This document shows positions 11,677 through 23,896 of a stretch of DNA of 64,000 nucleotides, piece by piece. The stretch spans positions 310,001 through 374,000 of the forward strand of contig JAWHQI010000258.1 of NCBI GenBank assembly GCA_033032865.1, written 5' to 3'. Under the pieces are notes generated by a model. That model saw nothing but the letters and a program-made list of their open reading frames with translations, made no database searches and was not told the DNA's origin. How positions within the stretch are numbered: the stretch's first letter is position 1; each line of letters opens with the position of its first letter. Position numbers and translations under genes: made by a program. This DNA is from Dactylorhiza incarnata. Lineage: Eukaryota; Streptophyta; Magnoliopsida; Asparagales; Orchidaceae.

Positions 11677-13999
11677 TGTAACGGCCCAAAACGTGAATTG
11701 AACCAAATAAAATAAATTCGTCCCCTATGATGAAAATTAAATCAGTGTGGATTTTGCCATCACAACGCAATTTGACCTTGAGTTCTTTGCTTTGTATTAA
11801 ATGACAATATAGTTGGCATTTTTTTTGTATTGGTTTGGGCACTGATGTTGGACTGGTGTGCCAATAATGTATTAGCTGACTAATAGTTGAAGGGGGTGTG
11901 TATATAATGAAATTGATGGAATTGGGGTGCAAATAGACTAATAGGTGTGCCAATAAAGATTTAAGGGAGTTGTTTGAGCGGCGGTCTTGAGCGGTGGCAG
12001 ACGCGTGGACCGGTCCTTTTAAGGTAACGCCGAGCTTCATGTTCAAAAAGAATGGAGCACGCCGATGTCTACCAGTGCTCATTTAGGGCTCCCGGGAATT
12101 AGAATCGCTACTTTCTTTACCCTCCTCCTTCTGATTTGGGTTTTGACGGGAGAAAGCTCTCCATTTCTGCTGGTTATTTACTTTAGCCGGCAGATTGAAG
12201 GTGTTGCTTGTGGTTCTCTTCCTCACCGGCAGACTGAGAAAGCCTTCAATCTTTTCATGATCCCTCACTGTAAGCTCTACTCCTCTTTTTCCACTTCTCT
12301 CTTTAAAATCATGATGTAGACAAACCTGGAAGGAAACATGAAGATATGTTGATCTGCTATGGGCATTTGAAAGCTCTAATAAAAAATCCTCTTCAACAGG
12401 TTAGCGATATCTAAGAGTTATTTAGGGTATGTGATGGAGATATTGTTGGGGTTATCTTTATGTGGCCGATTCTTGCTGCTCTTATTTCAGTGAGAAGTGA
12501 TAGAGTTTTGTTATGTTGGTTGGCCGGTTATTGAAAGTTATTGTTAGGTTAGAGTCTTTATGAGGATGTGGGGACTTCTTCTTTTAATTAGCTGCTATTG
12601 CATGGTTGCTCTTAATATTTGAACCAAGAGATTTTGTTATATCTTTTCTTTAGCTGTGCAAGAGGTCATGATGAAGGGTTTCTGTTGGTCATGTTGGCCA
12701 GCTGATAAGATAGTCTTTAAGTGGAGTTTTGGTTGGATGTTTTGGTATCTGCCGCCCCTCTTTTGTTTATATATTGGGAGGAAAAGAGTAAAATGAGAAC
12801 CAAATGGTCAATATCTATGTTTTCTTTTATGAAGTGCAATAGAGAGCTAAATGAGTATTGTTTTAATTTAACTTTAAAGCTGTGTCGTTATGATTATAGA
12901 GAACAAATGATCCAAATGATGCAATCATTATAGTCCATAATGTAGCTATAGCGAGGTGCAACCCCGATATAAACGATCCTAAGATATGATGCTTATACAG
13001 ATACCGCGAAGGATGGCACCTCCAAATAGTCATGACAATGCTATGAACACTGATACTGATGGTGAGGGCTACTCCTTTTACTTATGCTTTACTTTAAGGC
13101 TTTACTTATGGCTCTATTGCTTCATTTATTACTTACACTCTATTTGAAAAGCATGCCCAATACTGTTTATTTATATGGAATGTCATAGCTTAAGTATTCA
13201 CTGAAACTATAATCTTGCACTATGTATGGCCTAAAATGGGCAAGCATGTGAAGGATATTCTGAGGGGATAAAATAAGAAATAAACGTAAGATACGTGTCG
13301 ACACGAGGTTCTATTACGGGCGAATGAACTGCATGCACATGAATGACCCTTCGGGGTAAAGGACCCTTCGGGGTAACTACTGATGACCCTTCGGGGTGGG
13401 CCCAAAAGATGAAACATGATCCACAAATGTAACCATGGACATGTTAGAGGAAAAAGGAATTCACTCGCCCCTAATATTACCTAATGAATGAAAGAGAATG
13501 AAAAAGTATATAACGTATAACCAGATGGCATGAAACATGGATATGAATATTACTGTACATGTCTTTACAACTTATTTCTTTACACCGTACATAGCTTTCT
13601 TGAATGGATATTATATAGCATGAATAATTGCACATGTTTAAAGACTAACATGTTCTTACAGTTAAAGATTGGCACGACATGGGTACAGGTATAAAGTCAT
13701 TACTGCTATGTTTAAATATATATTTATGTCTAATTGTTCGGCTATGAAAAGAGGTACATCCTCGCTTAGTCATATTCGTATGACTAAGCCCGTCGTCATT
13801 TTGTTTAGGCACCACAAGGACTTCAAATGCTAAGGAAATGCAAATTAAAAAGAAAGGAAGGTTCTGTCATCGACAATCAAATAAGAGGTACGTCTTATTA
13901 TGTGTTATAATTCATTATTCACCAGCCTTACTTCAGCCTGGGACAAATGTATTAAGCTTAGGTACAAAGTTAGTGGGGTCTCAAATTGGGGGCCTCACA
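11677..13999 (+). repeat. 5' LTR of the young element
   Basis: 2323 bp, TG...CA. It contains three GACCCTTCGGGGT palindromic units at about 13346-13398, which are typical of Tekay-type LTRs. The small open frames inside are repeated identically in the other LTR and are not genes. Confidence 0.93.
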
Positions 14000-14002
14000 A
14001 TT

Positions 14003-14015
14003 TGGTATCAGAGCC
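14003..14015 (+). promoter_or_regulatory. Primer-binding site (tRNA-iMet)
   Basis: TGGTATCAGAGCC, three bases after the 5' LTR. Confidence 0.9.
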
Positions 14016-15120
14016 AGGTTTTCAAAGAAGTTCGGTTGTAGTGAATACTGAAGAAGTACACATGATATGACGGTAAGAAGATTGAAATCTAGGAAACTGG
14101 AATTTGTCTAAATCAAAGTACGTCCAAGGGTTTTGAACGAATTCATGAAAGGATAGAAATTAAATTTACACGAACATAAAGCGACATGAAATTGTTTCTA
14201 CTGTATGAGTCAACCAAATGTTTTCAAAGAGAAATGTCTGCGTATTGTTGATGTTAGATAGATGAATATGATAAGTAGTTGAAAGATAATTGTGGTTCGA
14301 TTGGAAGAACGATTATATGTATATAGTTGTATCATTCTATAATGCGAACACGGAGATATGTAAAATGGTTGAATACGTAACGAAGGGTGTACAAATAACG
14401 GGCTCTAATATTCAAAAAGTGACAAATGTTTATTTTTCCATGAAAGCACACACCCGTAGAAAAGTTACCTAACGATCTTCACTGCGAAAGCTTTGAGATG
14501 TTTGCAATAGCGAGAAGAAGTACTCATGAATGAAATGAATATGCGTTGTAATGACTTCAAGATATGTGAAAATAAGTGAGATGTGATAGGCTATAACAAA
14601 AATCGATATTTAAGTAAAGACTAATTGATAAAAAGAATTTATAAATGAGAACAACGTGAATATGAAAGTATGATGCTACGAGAAAGAAAGTTCATGGACA
14701 TGTAATATATTGTAGGTCATTCAGAAAGCAATGTTACAAAGAGGAAATTCAAAATCATGTGTATATGAGATACAAAACGGAATTAATCGACGTAGGATAT
14801 TGCTAAGAATAATGAAAGTCATCGTTGGGTTCGAGTGACTAGTAAAGGATAGAGGAAGTAAATGAAATTGCTAAACGAAAATGAAAATGTGATGAACAAC
14901 GTAAAATGAAAATGTTGTATACGATATGATTATTTGAGAAAAGCTTAAAATTCAAAATAACGCAAGGCACGAGACTACTGTTGAATAAAATTAGGTACGT
15001 TGGTAAAATGGTAATGTGAGAGATTGAAATGTGTAAAATGAAAATGTTGTATCGAACACTACTTTTCTTATATATTTGGGAATCGATACTGTGTTCTATT
15101 TTCGAGGACGAAAATTTCTA
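14016..15120 (+). other. Non-coding internal region of the young element
   Basis: A-rich sequence without a long frame or recognisable gag, protease, RT or integrase motif. Only the last ~50 bases resemble the 3' end of a chromovirus polyprotein. Confidence 0.7.
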
Positions 15121-15135
15121 TAAGAGGGGAAGAGT
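15120..15135 (+). promoter_or_regulatory. Polypurine tract
   Basis: ATAAGAGGGGAAGAG just before the 3' LTR; the usual primer site for plus-strand DNA synthesis. Confidence 0.8.
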
Positions 15136-15137
15136 TT

Positions 15138-17460
15138 TGTAACGGCCCAAAACGTGAATTGAACCAAATAAAATAAATTCGTCCCCTATGATGAAAATTA
15201 AATCAGTGTGGATTTTGCCATCACAACGCAATTTGACCTTGAGTTCTTTGCTTTGTATTAAATGACAATATAGTTGGCATTTTTTTTGTATTGGTTTGGG
15301 CACTGATGTTGGACTGGTGTGCCAATAATGTATTAGCTGACTAATAGTTGAAGGGGGTGTGTATATAATGAAATTGATGGAATTGGGGTGCAAATAGACT
15401 AATAGGTGTGCCAATAAAGATTTAAGGGAGTTGTTTGAGCGGCGGTCTTGAGCGGTGGCAGACGCGTGGACCGGTCCTTTTAAGGTAACGCCGAGCTTCA
15501 TGTTCAAAAAGAATGGAGCACGCCGATGTCTACCAGTGCTCATTTAGGGCTCCCGGGAATTAGAATCGCTACTTTCTTTACCCTCCTCCTTCTGATTTGG
15601 GTTTTGACGGGAGAAAGCTCTCCATTTCTGCTGGTTATTTACTTTAGCCGGCAGATTGAAGGTGTTGCTTGTGGTTCTCTTCCTCACCGGCAGACTGAGA
15701 AAGCCTTCAATCTTTTCATGATCCCTCACTGTAAGCTCTACTCCTCTTTTTCCACTTCTCTCTTTAAAATCATGATGTAGACAAACCTGGAAGGAAACAT
15801 GAAGATATGTTGATCTGCTATGGGCATTTGAAAGCTCTAATAAAAAATCCTCTTCAACAGGTTAGCGATATCTAAGAGTTATTTAGGGTATGTGATGGAG
15901 ATATTGTTGGGGTTATCTTTATGTGGCCGATTCTTGCTGCTCTTATTTCAGTGAGAAGTGATAGAGTTTTGTTATGTTGGTTGGCCGGTTATTGAAAGTT
16001 ATTGTTAGGTTAGAGTCTTTATGAGGATGTGGGGACTTCTTCTTTTAATTAGCTGCTATTGCATGGTTGCTCTTAATATTTGAACCAAGAGATTTTGTTA
16101 TATCTTTTCTTTAGCTGTGCAAGAGGTCATGATGAAGGGTTTCTGTTGGTCATGTTGGCCAGCTGATAAGATAGTCTTTAAGTGGAGTTTTGGTTGGATG
16201 TTTTGGTATCTGCCGCCCCTCTTTTGTTTATATATTGGGAGGAAAAGAGTAAAATGAGAACCAAATGGTCAATATCTATGTTTTCTTTTATGAAGTGCAA
16301 TAGAGAGCTAAATGAGTATTGTTTTAATTTAACTTTAAAGCTGTGTCGTTATGATTATAGAGAACAAATGATCCAAATGATGCAATCATTATAGTCCATA
16401 ATGTAGCTATAGCGAGGTGCAACCCCGATATAAACGATCCTAAGATATGATGCTTATACAGATACCGCGAAGGATGGCACCTCCAAATAGTCATGACAAT
16501 GCTATGAACACTGATACTGATGGTGAGGGCTACTCCTTTTACTTATGCTTTACTTTAAGGCTTTACTTATGGCTCTATTGCTTCATTTATTACTTACACT
16601 CTATTTGAAAAGCATGCCCAATACTGTTTATTTATATGGAATGTCATAGCTTAAGTATTCACTGAAACTATAATCTTGCACTATGTATGGCCTAAAATGG
16701 GCAAGCATGTGAAGGATATTCTGAGGGGATAAAATAAGAAATAAACGTAAGATACGTGTCGACACGAGGTTCTATTACGGGCGAATGAACTGCATGCACA
16801 TGAATGACCCTTCGGGGTAAAGGACCCTTCGGGGTAACTACTGATGACCCTTCGGGGTGGGCCCAAAAGATGAAACATGATCCACAAATGTAACCATGGA
16901 CATGTTAGAGGAAAAAGGAATTCACTCGCCCCTAATATTACCTAATGAATGAAAGAGAATGAAAAAGTATATAACGTATAACCAGATGGCATGAAACATG
17001 GATATGAATATTACTGTACATGTCTTTACAACTTATTTCTTTACACCGTACATAGCTTTCTTGAATGGATATTATATAGCATGAATAATTGCACATGTTT
17101 AAAGACTAACATGTTCTTACAGTTAAAGATTGGCACGACATGGGTACAGGTATAAAGGCATTACTGCTATGTTTAAATATATATTTATGTCTAATTGTTC
17201 GGCTATGAAAAGAGGTACATCCTCGCTTAGTCATATTCGTATGACTAAGCCCGTCGTCATTTTGTTTAGGTACCACAAGGACTTCAAATGCTAAGGAAAT
17301 GCAAATTAAAAAGAAAGGAAGGTTCTGTCATCGACAATCAAATAAGAGGTACGTCTTATTATGTGTTATAATTCATTATTCACCAGCCTTACTTCAGCCT
17401 GGGACAAATGTATTAAGCTTAGGTACAAAGTTAGTGGGGTCTCAAATTGGGGGCCTCACA
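15138..17460 (+). repeat. 3' LTR of the young element
   Basis: 2323 bp, nearly identical to the 5' LTR (two substitutions noticed). Confidence 0.93.
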
Positions 17461-17465
17461 TCTGG

Positions 17466-17968
17466 CATGCCAAAATTGTTCTGGCGGGAAATCAAAGAGT
17501 CAAATGCTCAAGACATCCAAGACCGTTCAAGCTTGAGGGCAAACTCGATTTGAAGAATGGGTGGAATAGTATGGGTCTCACGCCGTTAGTTATCTAGCGG
17601 TTATATTATTATGAATCTTTAGGTATTGAGTCAAGTTGTATCGAGTTGAGTTGTATGAGTCAAGATGTGATTACGGGTTATTAGCATCTCAGTGTTTTAA
17701 TCTTTTACACATTTTCTTTATATGGGGTATTTACGCTCATGCCATCAGGGTCCTATATATAGGCCTCATTAGGTCTTGTATGAGATATCAAAAAATGAAA
17801 TAAATTTCTCCTTCTCTCTCAAGCTTTTCCATCTCTCTCTCTAGTTCTATCATCTTCCCTCATTTCTAAGGTTAGGGTTGGGCACGACTCCCCTTTTTCT
17901 TCTTCCCTCGCATTCTCCGCGTGTTGAGCTCGACTCCTTTTGTATCTACGCCTCCACCGCCACCTCCA
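17466..17968 (+). mobile_element. Pol-tail and 3' LTR of the interrupted gypsy relic
   Basis: 17466-17566 continues the relic broken by the young element, ending in a frame with KLEGKLDLKNGWN whose last codons double as the polypurine tract (GAAGAATGGGTGGAA). From 17567 an LTR-like sequence follows the same order as the LTRs at 26950-27297 and 4071-2815: GTTAGTTAT, GAGTC/GTATGAGTC runs, TCCTATATATAGG as TATA box, then CCTTTTGTATC...CGCCTCC. The 3' end is truncated near 17968. Confidence 0.6.
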
Positions 17969-18344
17969 ATTAATCCCCAAAATAGGCACAGATGTAAAAT
18001 AATTTTTTAGCATGCATACATATAGCCAAAATCAGCCTGCATTTAACATCACACAGACATATGGTCACTTATCATCACGACATCCGCTCTAAGTTTGCTA
18101 AATTACAGTTTGCGGCCTTCTTTTTTTGTAATTACGAAAATCTCGCACAAAAAGAGCATATGGAGTAGAGTGATCAATAAACATTAAAAAAATCATAGAT
18201 GAATTAGTATATAGAAAATGTGAATGTTTAGCACCTCACTAGAACTAATCATGGTGAAAAGTTGTACAAACAAATACAACTACACTCAAGTCTTTTTTGG
18301 TCTACTTCTCCCCAGTTTAACGTGCCTAGTGGCTAAACTCTCAC
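17969..18344. other. No recognised feature
   Basis: Non-coding flank between the LTR remnant and a LINE scrap. Confidence 0.35.
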
Positions 18345-18628
18345 AACGGCTAACATGTGCCTCTAATGGTCTCCATTGTACGTGCCCGAATCATCTTAAT
18401 TAATCGAGCGACGAGCTTCTCTCATCTTCTCTATAATTGGTGCCACTCCCTTCTTATCACTAATACATTACTCATTCCTAATTTTATCCAATCTCGTGTG
18501 TCCACACATCCACCTAAGCATTCTTTAACTCCGCAACTCTCTTTTTTTTTTTGGTTCATGTACACAATTTACTGTCCAACACTTAGAACCGTATAGCATC
18601 GCTGGTCTAATTGCAGTACGGCAAAACT
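18345..18628 (-). pseudogene. LINE reverse-transcriptase C-terminal scrap
   Basis: On the minus strand, frames read [17 protein letters not shown], then LRMLRWMCGHTRLDKIRN and VGVAPIIEKMREA, and finally an RxxRWFGHV-like end. This is the conserved tail after the RT domain of plant LINE polyproteins, recognised from memory. A T-rich insertion and frame changes break it. No endonuclease or core RT motifs were found nearby. Confidence 0.75.
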
Positions 18629-18697
18629 TGTCTTTTTTTAATGGTGCTTCACGATCACAAAAGATCTTAGACGCGCCTTTTCACTTCAAACAACAAC

Positions 18698-18760
18698 TTG
18701 TGTGTGTGTGTGTGCGCGCACGCACGCACGCACACACAGATATATGTATATATATAATAT
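18698..18760. repeat. GT/GC/AC dinucleotide microsatellite
   Basis: A compound (TG)n(CG)n(CA)n run followed by a short AT-rich tract. Confidence 0.85.
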
Positions 18761-18849
18761 GCATTCATACATGAACTCTCATCTATATATCAAAAATCGG
18801 GTGGCGGTTACTCACAAATCTCACTCCACCACTAAGGCGAAGAGGGATG

Positions 18850-20190
18850 AGTGGGCCAAATCCACCAACCGTCAGTGCAAAAACGTGCACAGAGCACACG
18901 CCGCAGGGCTGCACATAACTGGGCACGCCAGCACCGCGCGCGGCTATGCCGCGCGCAACCGCACGCGCTGCCGCGCGCACCCGCACGCGCTGCAGCGCGC
19001 AACCGCGCGCGCTACCCGGTTGCCGCGCGCGGTAGCAAGTGCGCAATCGCCACGACGTGCGTGGCGGTACCGCGTGATAGCACGTGCGGTAGCGCCGAAC
19101 CCACAAGGGGTGGCCTGGCCGCACCCCTCTGGGGGTGCGGCCACGCCGCGCCGCACCCCCCTGGGGGTGCGGCCAAGCCGCCACACCCCTCTCAGGGTGC
19201 GGCCAAGCTGCACCTCCCTGGGGGTCCGGCCAAGCCGCACCTCCCTGGGGGTACGGCCAAGCCGCACCACCCTGGGGGTGCGGCCAAGCCGCCCCCCCTG
19301 GGGGTGCGGCCAAGCCGCCCCCCTCGGGGTGCTGCCAAGCCGCACCTCCCTCGGGGTGCGGCCACACCCCGCGCGGGTGCGGCCAAACCGCACCCCTCTC
19401 CTGCAGGTGGTCCGACGAAGCGACCGGCTGAAACCCCATCCCTTCTTTGGGGGTACGGCTTCCCGTTTCCAGCCTCCTTGCGTGCTCAGAATGCTTCCCC
19501 GTTCGTTGCACGCTCAGAACGATTCTGAGCGCGCTTAGAGCACTTCCGCATTTCGGGCACGCTCACATTTTGTCTTTCCTAATTTCTCAGATTGCAGGAC
19601 CCGCTTGTCTCCTTTCTTACCTTCAACAAAGCTGCCCGAAGGGCGAGATAGTCATTTATGAAAAATGACGATTCGTGTTCACCAAATCGACCAGCTTGAT
19701 TCGTCCGTCAGGTGGTTACAGTGGTTACGATGGCAAAATTACCGGGCTACCACCGGTCAAAGCTATAAAAGGAGCCCAGAGCCTTCATTTCAGGGGACCT
19801 TGCCTTCTGCACCCGAGAGAGCTCTGTCGAAGATTTCCCTTGAGTTCTCCTTCAGTGTTCGAAGACCCCCTTCGATCTTCGAAGATCTCATTTGAAGTTT
19901 CGAAAATCTCCTTCGTGGACTTGGAGATTTCCCTTCTCCTGAACGGCGACTGGGCATTCCCACTTTTGTGCTCACCACAGTTCTCAAAAGAAAAAAGACT
20001 TAGTTCTCCGAGAGGTGGTTTGTCACCTTCGGAGTTCTCTCTCTCTCTCTATTATTGTAACGAGCGGCGGTCTGTCGCGCTCGAATTCTAAGTGTTTGAT
20101 TGTAACCCCCCAGGAGTTAGTGGAGTTTGGTCGGCACAGCTCCGACCGCGTGGGTTTTTAACCTTTCCGGGTTTTCCACGTTAAAAAGTC
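18850..20190 (+). mobile_element. Probable copia-type LTR remnant
   Basis: The segment ends in GGTCGGCACAGCTCCGACC, GTGGGTTTTTAACC and GGGTTTTCCACG, which look like the R-U5 end of plant Tork-like copia LTRs. A TATA box (CTATAAAAGG, about 19763) lies about 340 bases upstream. The front half is extremely GC-rich (18930-19400). No primer site, partner LTR or polyprotein was found next to it. Superfamily assignment is tentative. Confidence 0.45.
19110..19395. repeat. GC-rich 27-bp minisatellite
   Basis: About ten variant copies of GCGGCCAAGCCGCACCTCC plus CTGGGGGT (27 bp, nine codons). Open frames on both strands arise only because the period is a multiple of three. Confidence 0.85.
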
Positions 20191-20987
20191 ACAATGTACT
20201 TAATGATTCTCTAATTGACTGTTAGCGCGCTTGGCTCGCTTCAGAGCTAAGACAGTTCAAGTCGACCGGTCTACCAAAAAGACCCAAGCGACCCACAACA
20301 ATATAACGTGAGCAACAATATATATATAGATTTGAGAGACCACTCCAAATAAAAATGAAAATATTTGAGGGAACAATATTACAGTTGAATTGGCCTCGCA
20401 ACTCGATCAACTATAACACCTCATTATTATTTATTTATTATTAATTAGTCTCATGCTTATCCAGTTATCCAGGTAAGAAAAGGACGTATATCTTTAATTT
20501 GTATTTTATATTATGAAAATACTTATATATATAGATATATGACCCAAATTTTCTTCACAGACCACATCAGGCCAATTGTGTATGCGCGTATACACCATGC
20601 TGTGCTTTACACTTCATCAACAGTTTTATAACTACATTATTATATGTCTTTATAATATAATATAATAATAATCATACTATTTTATATTTCTATTATATTT
20701 TGGGCGACGTTGTGTATTTCCTTTCAAAAATAAATTGTACTATTTTTATTTTTCTTTCAAAAATATATTTCCTAATAATAATATAATAATGATAATAAAT
20801 AGATGATAATAGGCAATTGATATGCTATTCGCAGATCATGTTTCAAGTTTTAAAAATAGAAATCAGAAATCCTTCCGGACCTCTTTATAATCTCAGCCCA
20901 TTTCTTTTTTCCTCTACCAGCGCCTCTTCCCGCCCCCTGGCCTGAGCACACAACCTCGCCGGAATATCTAGACGGATGTGCCTACCC
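20191..20987. other. AT-rich upstream region of the ATL gene
   Basis: No gene was seen. AT-rich tracts with several ATAATAATA runs occupy 20420-20800; the proximal promoter follows. Confidence 0.5.
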
Positions 20988-21057
20988 TTTATATAGAGAA
21001 TCCATATCCGTACCCTGCTGCCCACCCTCTCTCTCTCTCTCTCCTCTCTCTCTCTAC
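20988..21057 (+). promoter_or_regulatory. TATA box and CT-rich leader of the ATL gene
   Basis: TTTATATAGAG at 20988-20998 lies about 95 bases upstream of the ATG. A (CT)n tract at 21028-21055 is a typical plant pyrimidine-rich leader near the transcription start. Confidence 0.65.
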
Positions 21058-21086
21058 AGTCTACACTGAAGCGCGAAGCCTCTCTA

Positions 21087-22022
21087 ATGGCCGCAGCCAG
21101 CCACCATAAACCCATCCTACTGATTCTCCTACCACTACTCATCATCGCCAACTCCACCGAAGCACAAATCACCGACAGCCACAACTCAAACCCGCAACTC
21201 CTGAAATTCCGGCCGACCATGGCCGTCATCGTAGCCATCTTTATCAGCGTCACCGTCCTAGTTGGCCTATACTGCTACAGCCGCAGCTTCCGCAATATAG
21301 CACCAAACATCTTCGAAGCCGCCGCCGGTTCCCTCACGGGGCGGCAGAAAGCCGGACTCGACCCCGCCGTCCTCCGCTCCTTGCCCGTCATGCTCTACTC
21401 CGACGTCAAGGATCACAAAATCGGCAGTTCCTCGCTGGAGTGCGCCGTCTGCATCAACGAGTTCGAAGACCAAGATTCCATCCGCCTACTCCCCAAGTGC
21501 AGCCACGTGTTCCACGAGGAATGCATCGACGCCTGGCTGGGGTCCCACGTCACGTGCCCTGTTTGCCGCGCCGTTCTGGAGAAAGAGGAGGAGCAGGTTG
21601 AGGTGGTGGTGGTGGTGATGGTTGAGGAGGAGGAGGAGGAGAGGAGGAAGGAGAGGAAGGAGTTGGCGAGGATTAGGAGCAGATCGAGGCGGCCGGGAGG
21701 GGTAAGGAGGCAGAAGAAGTTGACGCGGTCGCATACGACGGGGCACATAGCAGGGGAGGATTTGGAGCGCTACACGCTGCGGCTGCCGGAGGCGGTGAGG
21801 AATGATCTATTTGTGGCGGGGATGTTAAAGAGGGAGAGGAGCTTGCCGGCGATGAGAGGAGCGAATAAGGTAGAAGGAGATGTGGCGGCCGGGAGCAGCG
21901 GGCGGCGGAGCCTGATGCTTGGCTTGTCGACCAAGTGGCCGTCCTTCTTTCTGAGGTCGCGGTCCGTAGGGGCGTCGACGGGGCCGGAGAACTCGTCGGC
22001 GAAACCGGATTTACCTGTCTGA
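21087..22022 (+). CDS. ATL: ATL-family RING-H2 E3 ubiquitin ligase
   Basis: A single-exon gene of 311 residues, the usual form for ATL genes. Residues 1-26 look like a signal peptide, 45-64 form a transmembrane helix, and GLD at 90-92 marks the family motif. The RING-H2 domain spans C119 to C160: CAVC, then a PKCSHVFH and CIDAWL core, then CPVCR; the eight metal ligands are present. The C-terminal part has a Val/Glu run (170-186), a basic stretch, and SHTTGH...[10 protein letters not shown], as in the ATL6/ATL31 subgroup. Such proteins are membrane-anchored E3 ligases used in defence and carbon/nitrogen signalling; that role is inferred from the family. The chosen start follows the TATA box and leader and gives the full signal peptide. 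The neighbouring gene converges from the other strand. Confidence 0.93.
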   Translation: MAAASHHKPILLILLPLLIIANSTEAQITDSHNSNPQLLKFRPTMAVIVAIFISVTVLVGLYCYSRSFRNIAPNIFEAAAGSLTGRQKAGLDPAVLRSLPVMLYSDVKDHKIGSSSLECAVCINEFEDQDSIRLLPKCSHVFHEECIDAWLGSHVTCPVCRAVLEKEEEQVEVVVVVMVEEEEEERRKERKELARIRSRSRRPGGVRRQKKLTRSHTTGHIAGEDLERYTLRLPEAVRNDLFVAGMLKRERSLPAMRGANKVEGDVAAGSSGRRSLMLGLSTKWPSFFLRSRSVGASTGPENSSAKPDLPV

Positions 22023-22344
22023 GCTTTCAGACGGTATTCTGAACATAAGGACTGCTACACATACATTTATTTATTTATTTATTAGGTTATGAATCTATGT
22101 AGGGCGAAGCTGCGCAATTTCATAATGGTTATGCGCAGGCCATCAGCCTTTACAAGGACTTCGACACCCTATTCTGCTATACATATATTTATTTATAATA
22201 TAATATAAAGCTGTTCTAAATTACTCTTAATTTTCATTTTTCATGCTATTGCTAATTAATTTATGAGTTTTTTTAATTAGTTAGCATCTATTAATTATCT
22301 GCAGATGCATTTTATAAAAATATATTCACATATCTACATCACAG
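22023..22344. other. 3' flank of the ATL gene
   Basis: AT-rich. TTATTTATTTATTTATT at about 22064 and TAATATAATATAAAG near 22196 may serve as 3'-end signals; no perfect AATAAA was identified at a typical distance. Confidence 0.4.
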
Positions 22345-23064
22345 ATATCACTGCAAATGATTAAGAGCTGAGCACGGTATGAAGAGCTGAGCACAGGGTG
22401 TGTGGTATGGAGAGCAGAGCACGTGCATGCAATGAAGAATGAATCGCTGGGGAGCACACTGCAGAGTGGAGTGCAAGGGCGCATACTGGAGATCGGAGCA
22501 CGAGGGCGAGTTTTATAGAGCTGAGCACGGGGCACAATATAGACATGTGAATGTGTGAGCTCGCACCGGAGAGTGGGGCGTGGGGGTGCGCACTGAGAGA
22601 GGAGCGCGGGGGCGCTCTCTAGAGAGCGGAGCGCTAGGATGCGCGTTGGGAATCCGAGCACAGGGGCGCACACCGGACAGCTGAGCGCAAGGGTGCAGTA
22701 TATAGCGCATAACGCGTACCAGATAATGGGGCACAGAACGCACACCGAAGAGTGGTGCATGGGGGCACAATATGAAGACCAGAGTGCTGGGGCACAATAT
22801 GGAGAGCTGAGCACGAGAGAGCGGTATGGAGAGCTGAGCGCGTGAGCACACATGGGAGAGCGGAGCATGAGGGAGCACGGTGGCGCACACGGGAGTCTGG
22901 GGTCCGTGACTGCGTTCTTGAGAGCCGAGCGCGTGAGAGCGCATTGGAGAGCTGAGCGCACGAGCGCGATATGGAGAGCTAAGCATGTGAGCGTGCACTG
23001 GAGAGTGGGCACGAGGTGCACACTAAAAAGCGGAGCATGGGTCCACACACTAAAGAGCAGTGTG

Positions 23065-23103
<39 letters not shown>

Positions 23104-23560
23104 TTATGGAGAGTTGAGCACAGAGGTGCGGAGCTCATTGTGTGAGTGAGCATTGAAAAGTGGAACACGTGGGAGCACACTGGAGAGCGGAGCGTAGGAG
23201 CTCACACTAGAGACCAAAGCGTGTGGATGCGTTATGGAGAGTAGAGCGTTGGGGCGCGGTATGGAGAGCATAGCGCGTACTAGAGAACGGGGCACAGGGG
23301 CATGCTCTGGAGCAGAGAGCGGGGCGGGCACTAGAGAGTTGAGCATGCATTGGAGAGTGGAGCGCGGAGGCGAACAATAGAGAGCCGAGCGCAGCGCGAT
23401 ATGGAGAGCAAGGCGCGGGGCTGGGGGCACTGTAGAGGGGAGCGCCCTGGAGAGTTGAGCACATGGGCACGTTCTGGGAGTGGCAGGGGGTATGTTAAGA
23501 GGCGTGCCCCAGAGAACGGCGAGCACGGACACGTTCCGGGGGAGCGACTCGCTCGGGCTT
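22345..23560. repeat. Degenerate 27-bp minisatellite
   Basis: About 1.2 kb of variants of GGAGAGCTGAGCRCGNGNG plus CRCANTAT. The clearest neighbouring copies near 22800-22860 show a 27-bp period (nine codons). This keeps long frames open on both strands, which are not genes. A run of 34 G interrupts the array at 23066-23099. It lies between the 3' ends of two convergent genes. Confidence 0.85.
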
Positions 23561-23896
23561 TGCTTGCAGGACATGAGTCGTATCACATAATGACTCATGT
23601 CATCCCTTCATCATTCTGACTCTTTCAAATGAAGAGCTAAGCTCTCTTTTATAGATTTCGGAGTGGACACTCATGAACTACTCAATCGAATGATATATTA
23701 TTTGTCTCTAACCTAGGACCTTAAAGAAAAATAAATCAATATTAAAACACTAGGACAACCATAGCAAGCAAATAAATTCAAACCACGACCTTTATTTATT
23801 TCCTTCAGGTTTTCTTCTCTATCAATAGCAGGAGCGTTCTATACACAACAAGGTGGTCGCAATTGAATAATTTCACAGAAACATCTACATCAACTA
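23561..23896 (-). other. 3' flank/UTR of the dioxygenase gene
   Basis: On the minus strand AATAAATAAA (about 23791-23800) lies about 100 bases after the stop codon and is a good candidate polyadenylation signal. Confidence 0.5.

Larger units (their letters stand above)
11677..17460 (+). mobile_element. Young non-autonomous LTR element with 2.3-kb LTRs
   Basis: A complete 5784-bp element. Two 2323-bp LTRs (11677-13999 and 15138-17460) begin TGTAACGGCC and end CCTCACA. A perfect 5-bp target duplication TCTGG flanks it (11672-11676 and 17461-17465). An iMet primer site follows the first LTR and a purine tract precedes the second. The 1138-bp internal region has no gag or pol frame, so it depends on a helper. 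The 3' end of the internal region, TTTCGAGGACGAAAATTTC then AAGAGGGGAAGAG, is the hallmark tail of Del/Tekay chromoviruses, so that is the likely parent lineage. I saw only two differences between the LTRs (near 13677/17157 and 13809/17271), so the insertion is very recent. Confidence 0.93.

Noticed and set aside
11249..11701. Pro/Ser-rich 150-codon plus frame
   Set aside because: It overlaps another frame in the low-complexity middle of the gypsy-type relic and runs into the young LTR.
12065..16887. Pairs of identical small frames 3461 bp apart
   Set aside because: They are the same LTR sequence in the two LTRs of the young element, not duplicated genes.
18702..19538. Overlapping Pro/Ala/Gly-rich frames on both strands
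   Set aside because: Products of a GC-rich 27-bp minisatellite within an LTR-like remnant.
22326..23180. 284-codon minus-strand open frame rich in Cys, Ala and His
   Set aside because: It is the translation of a 27-bp (nine-codon) tandem repeat; frames are open on both strands for the same reason, and there is no domain or splice context.
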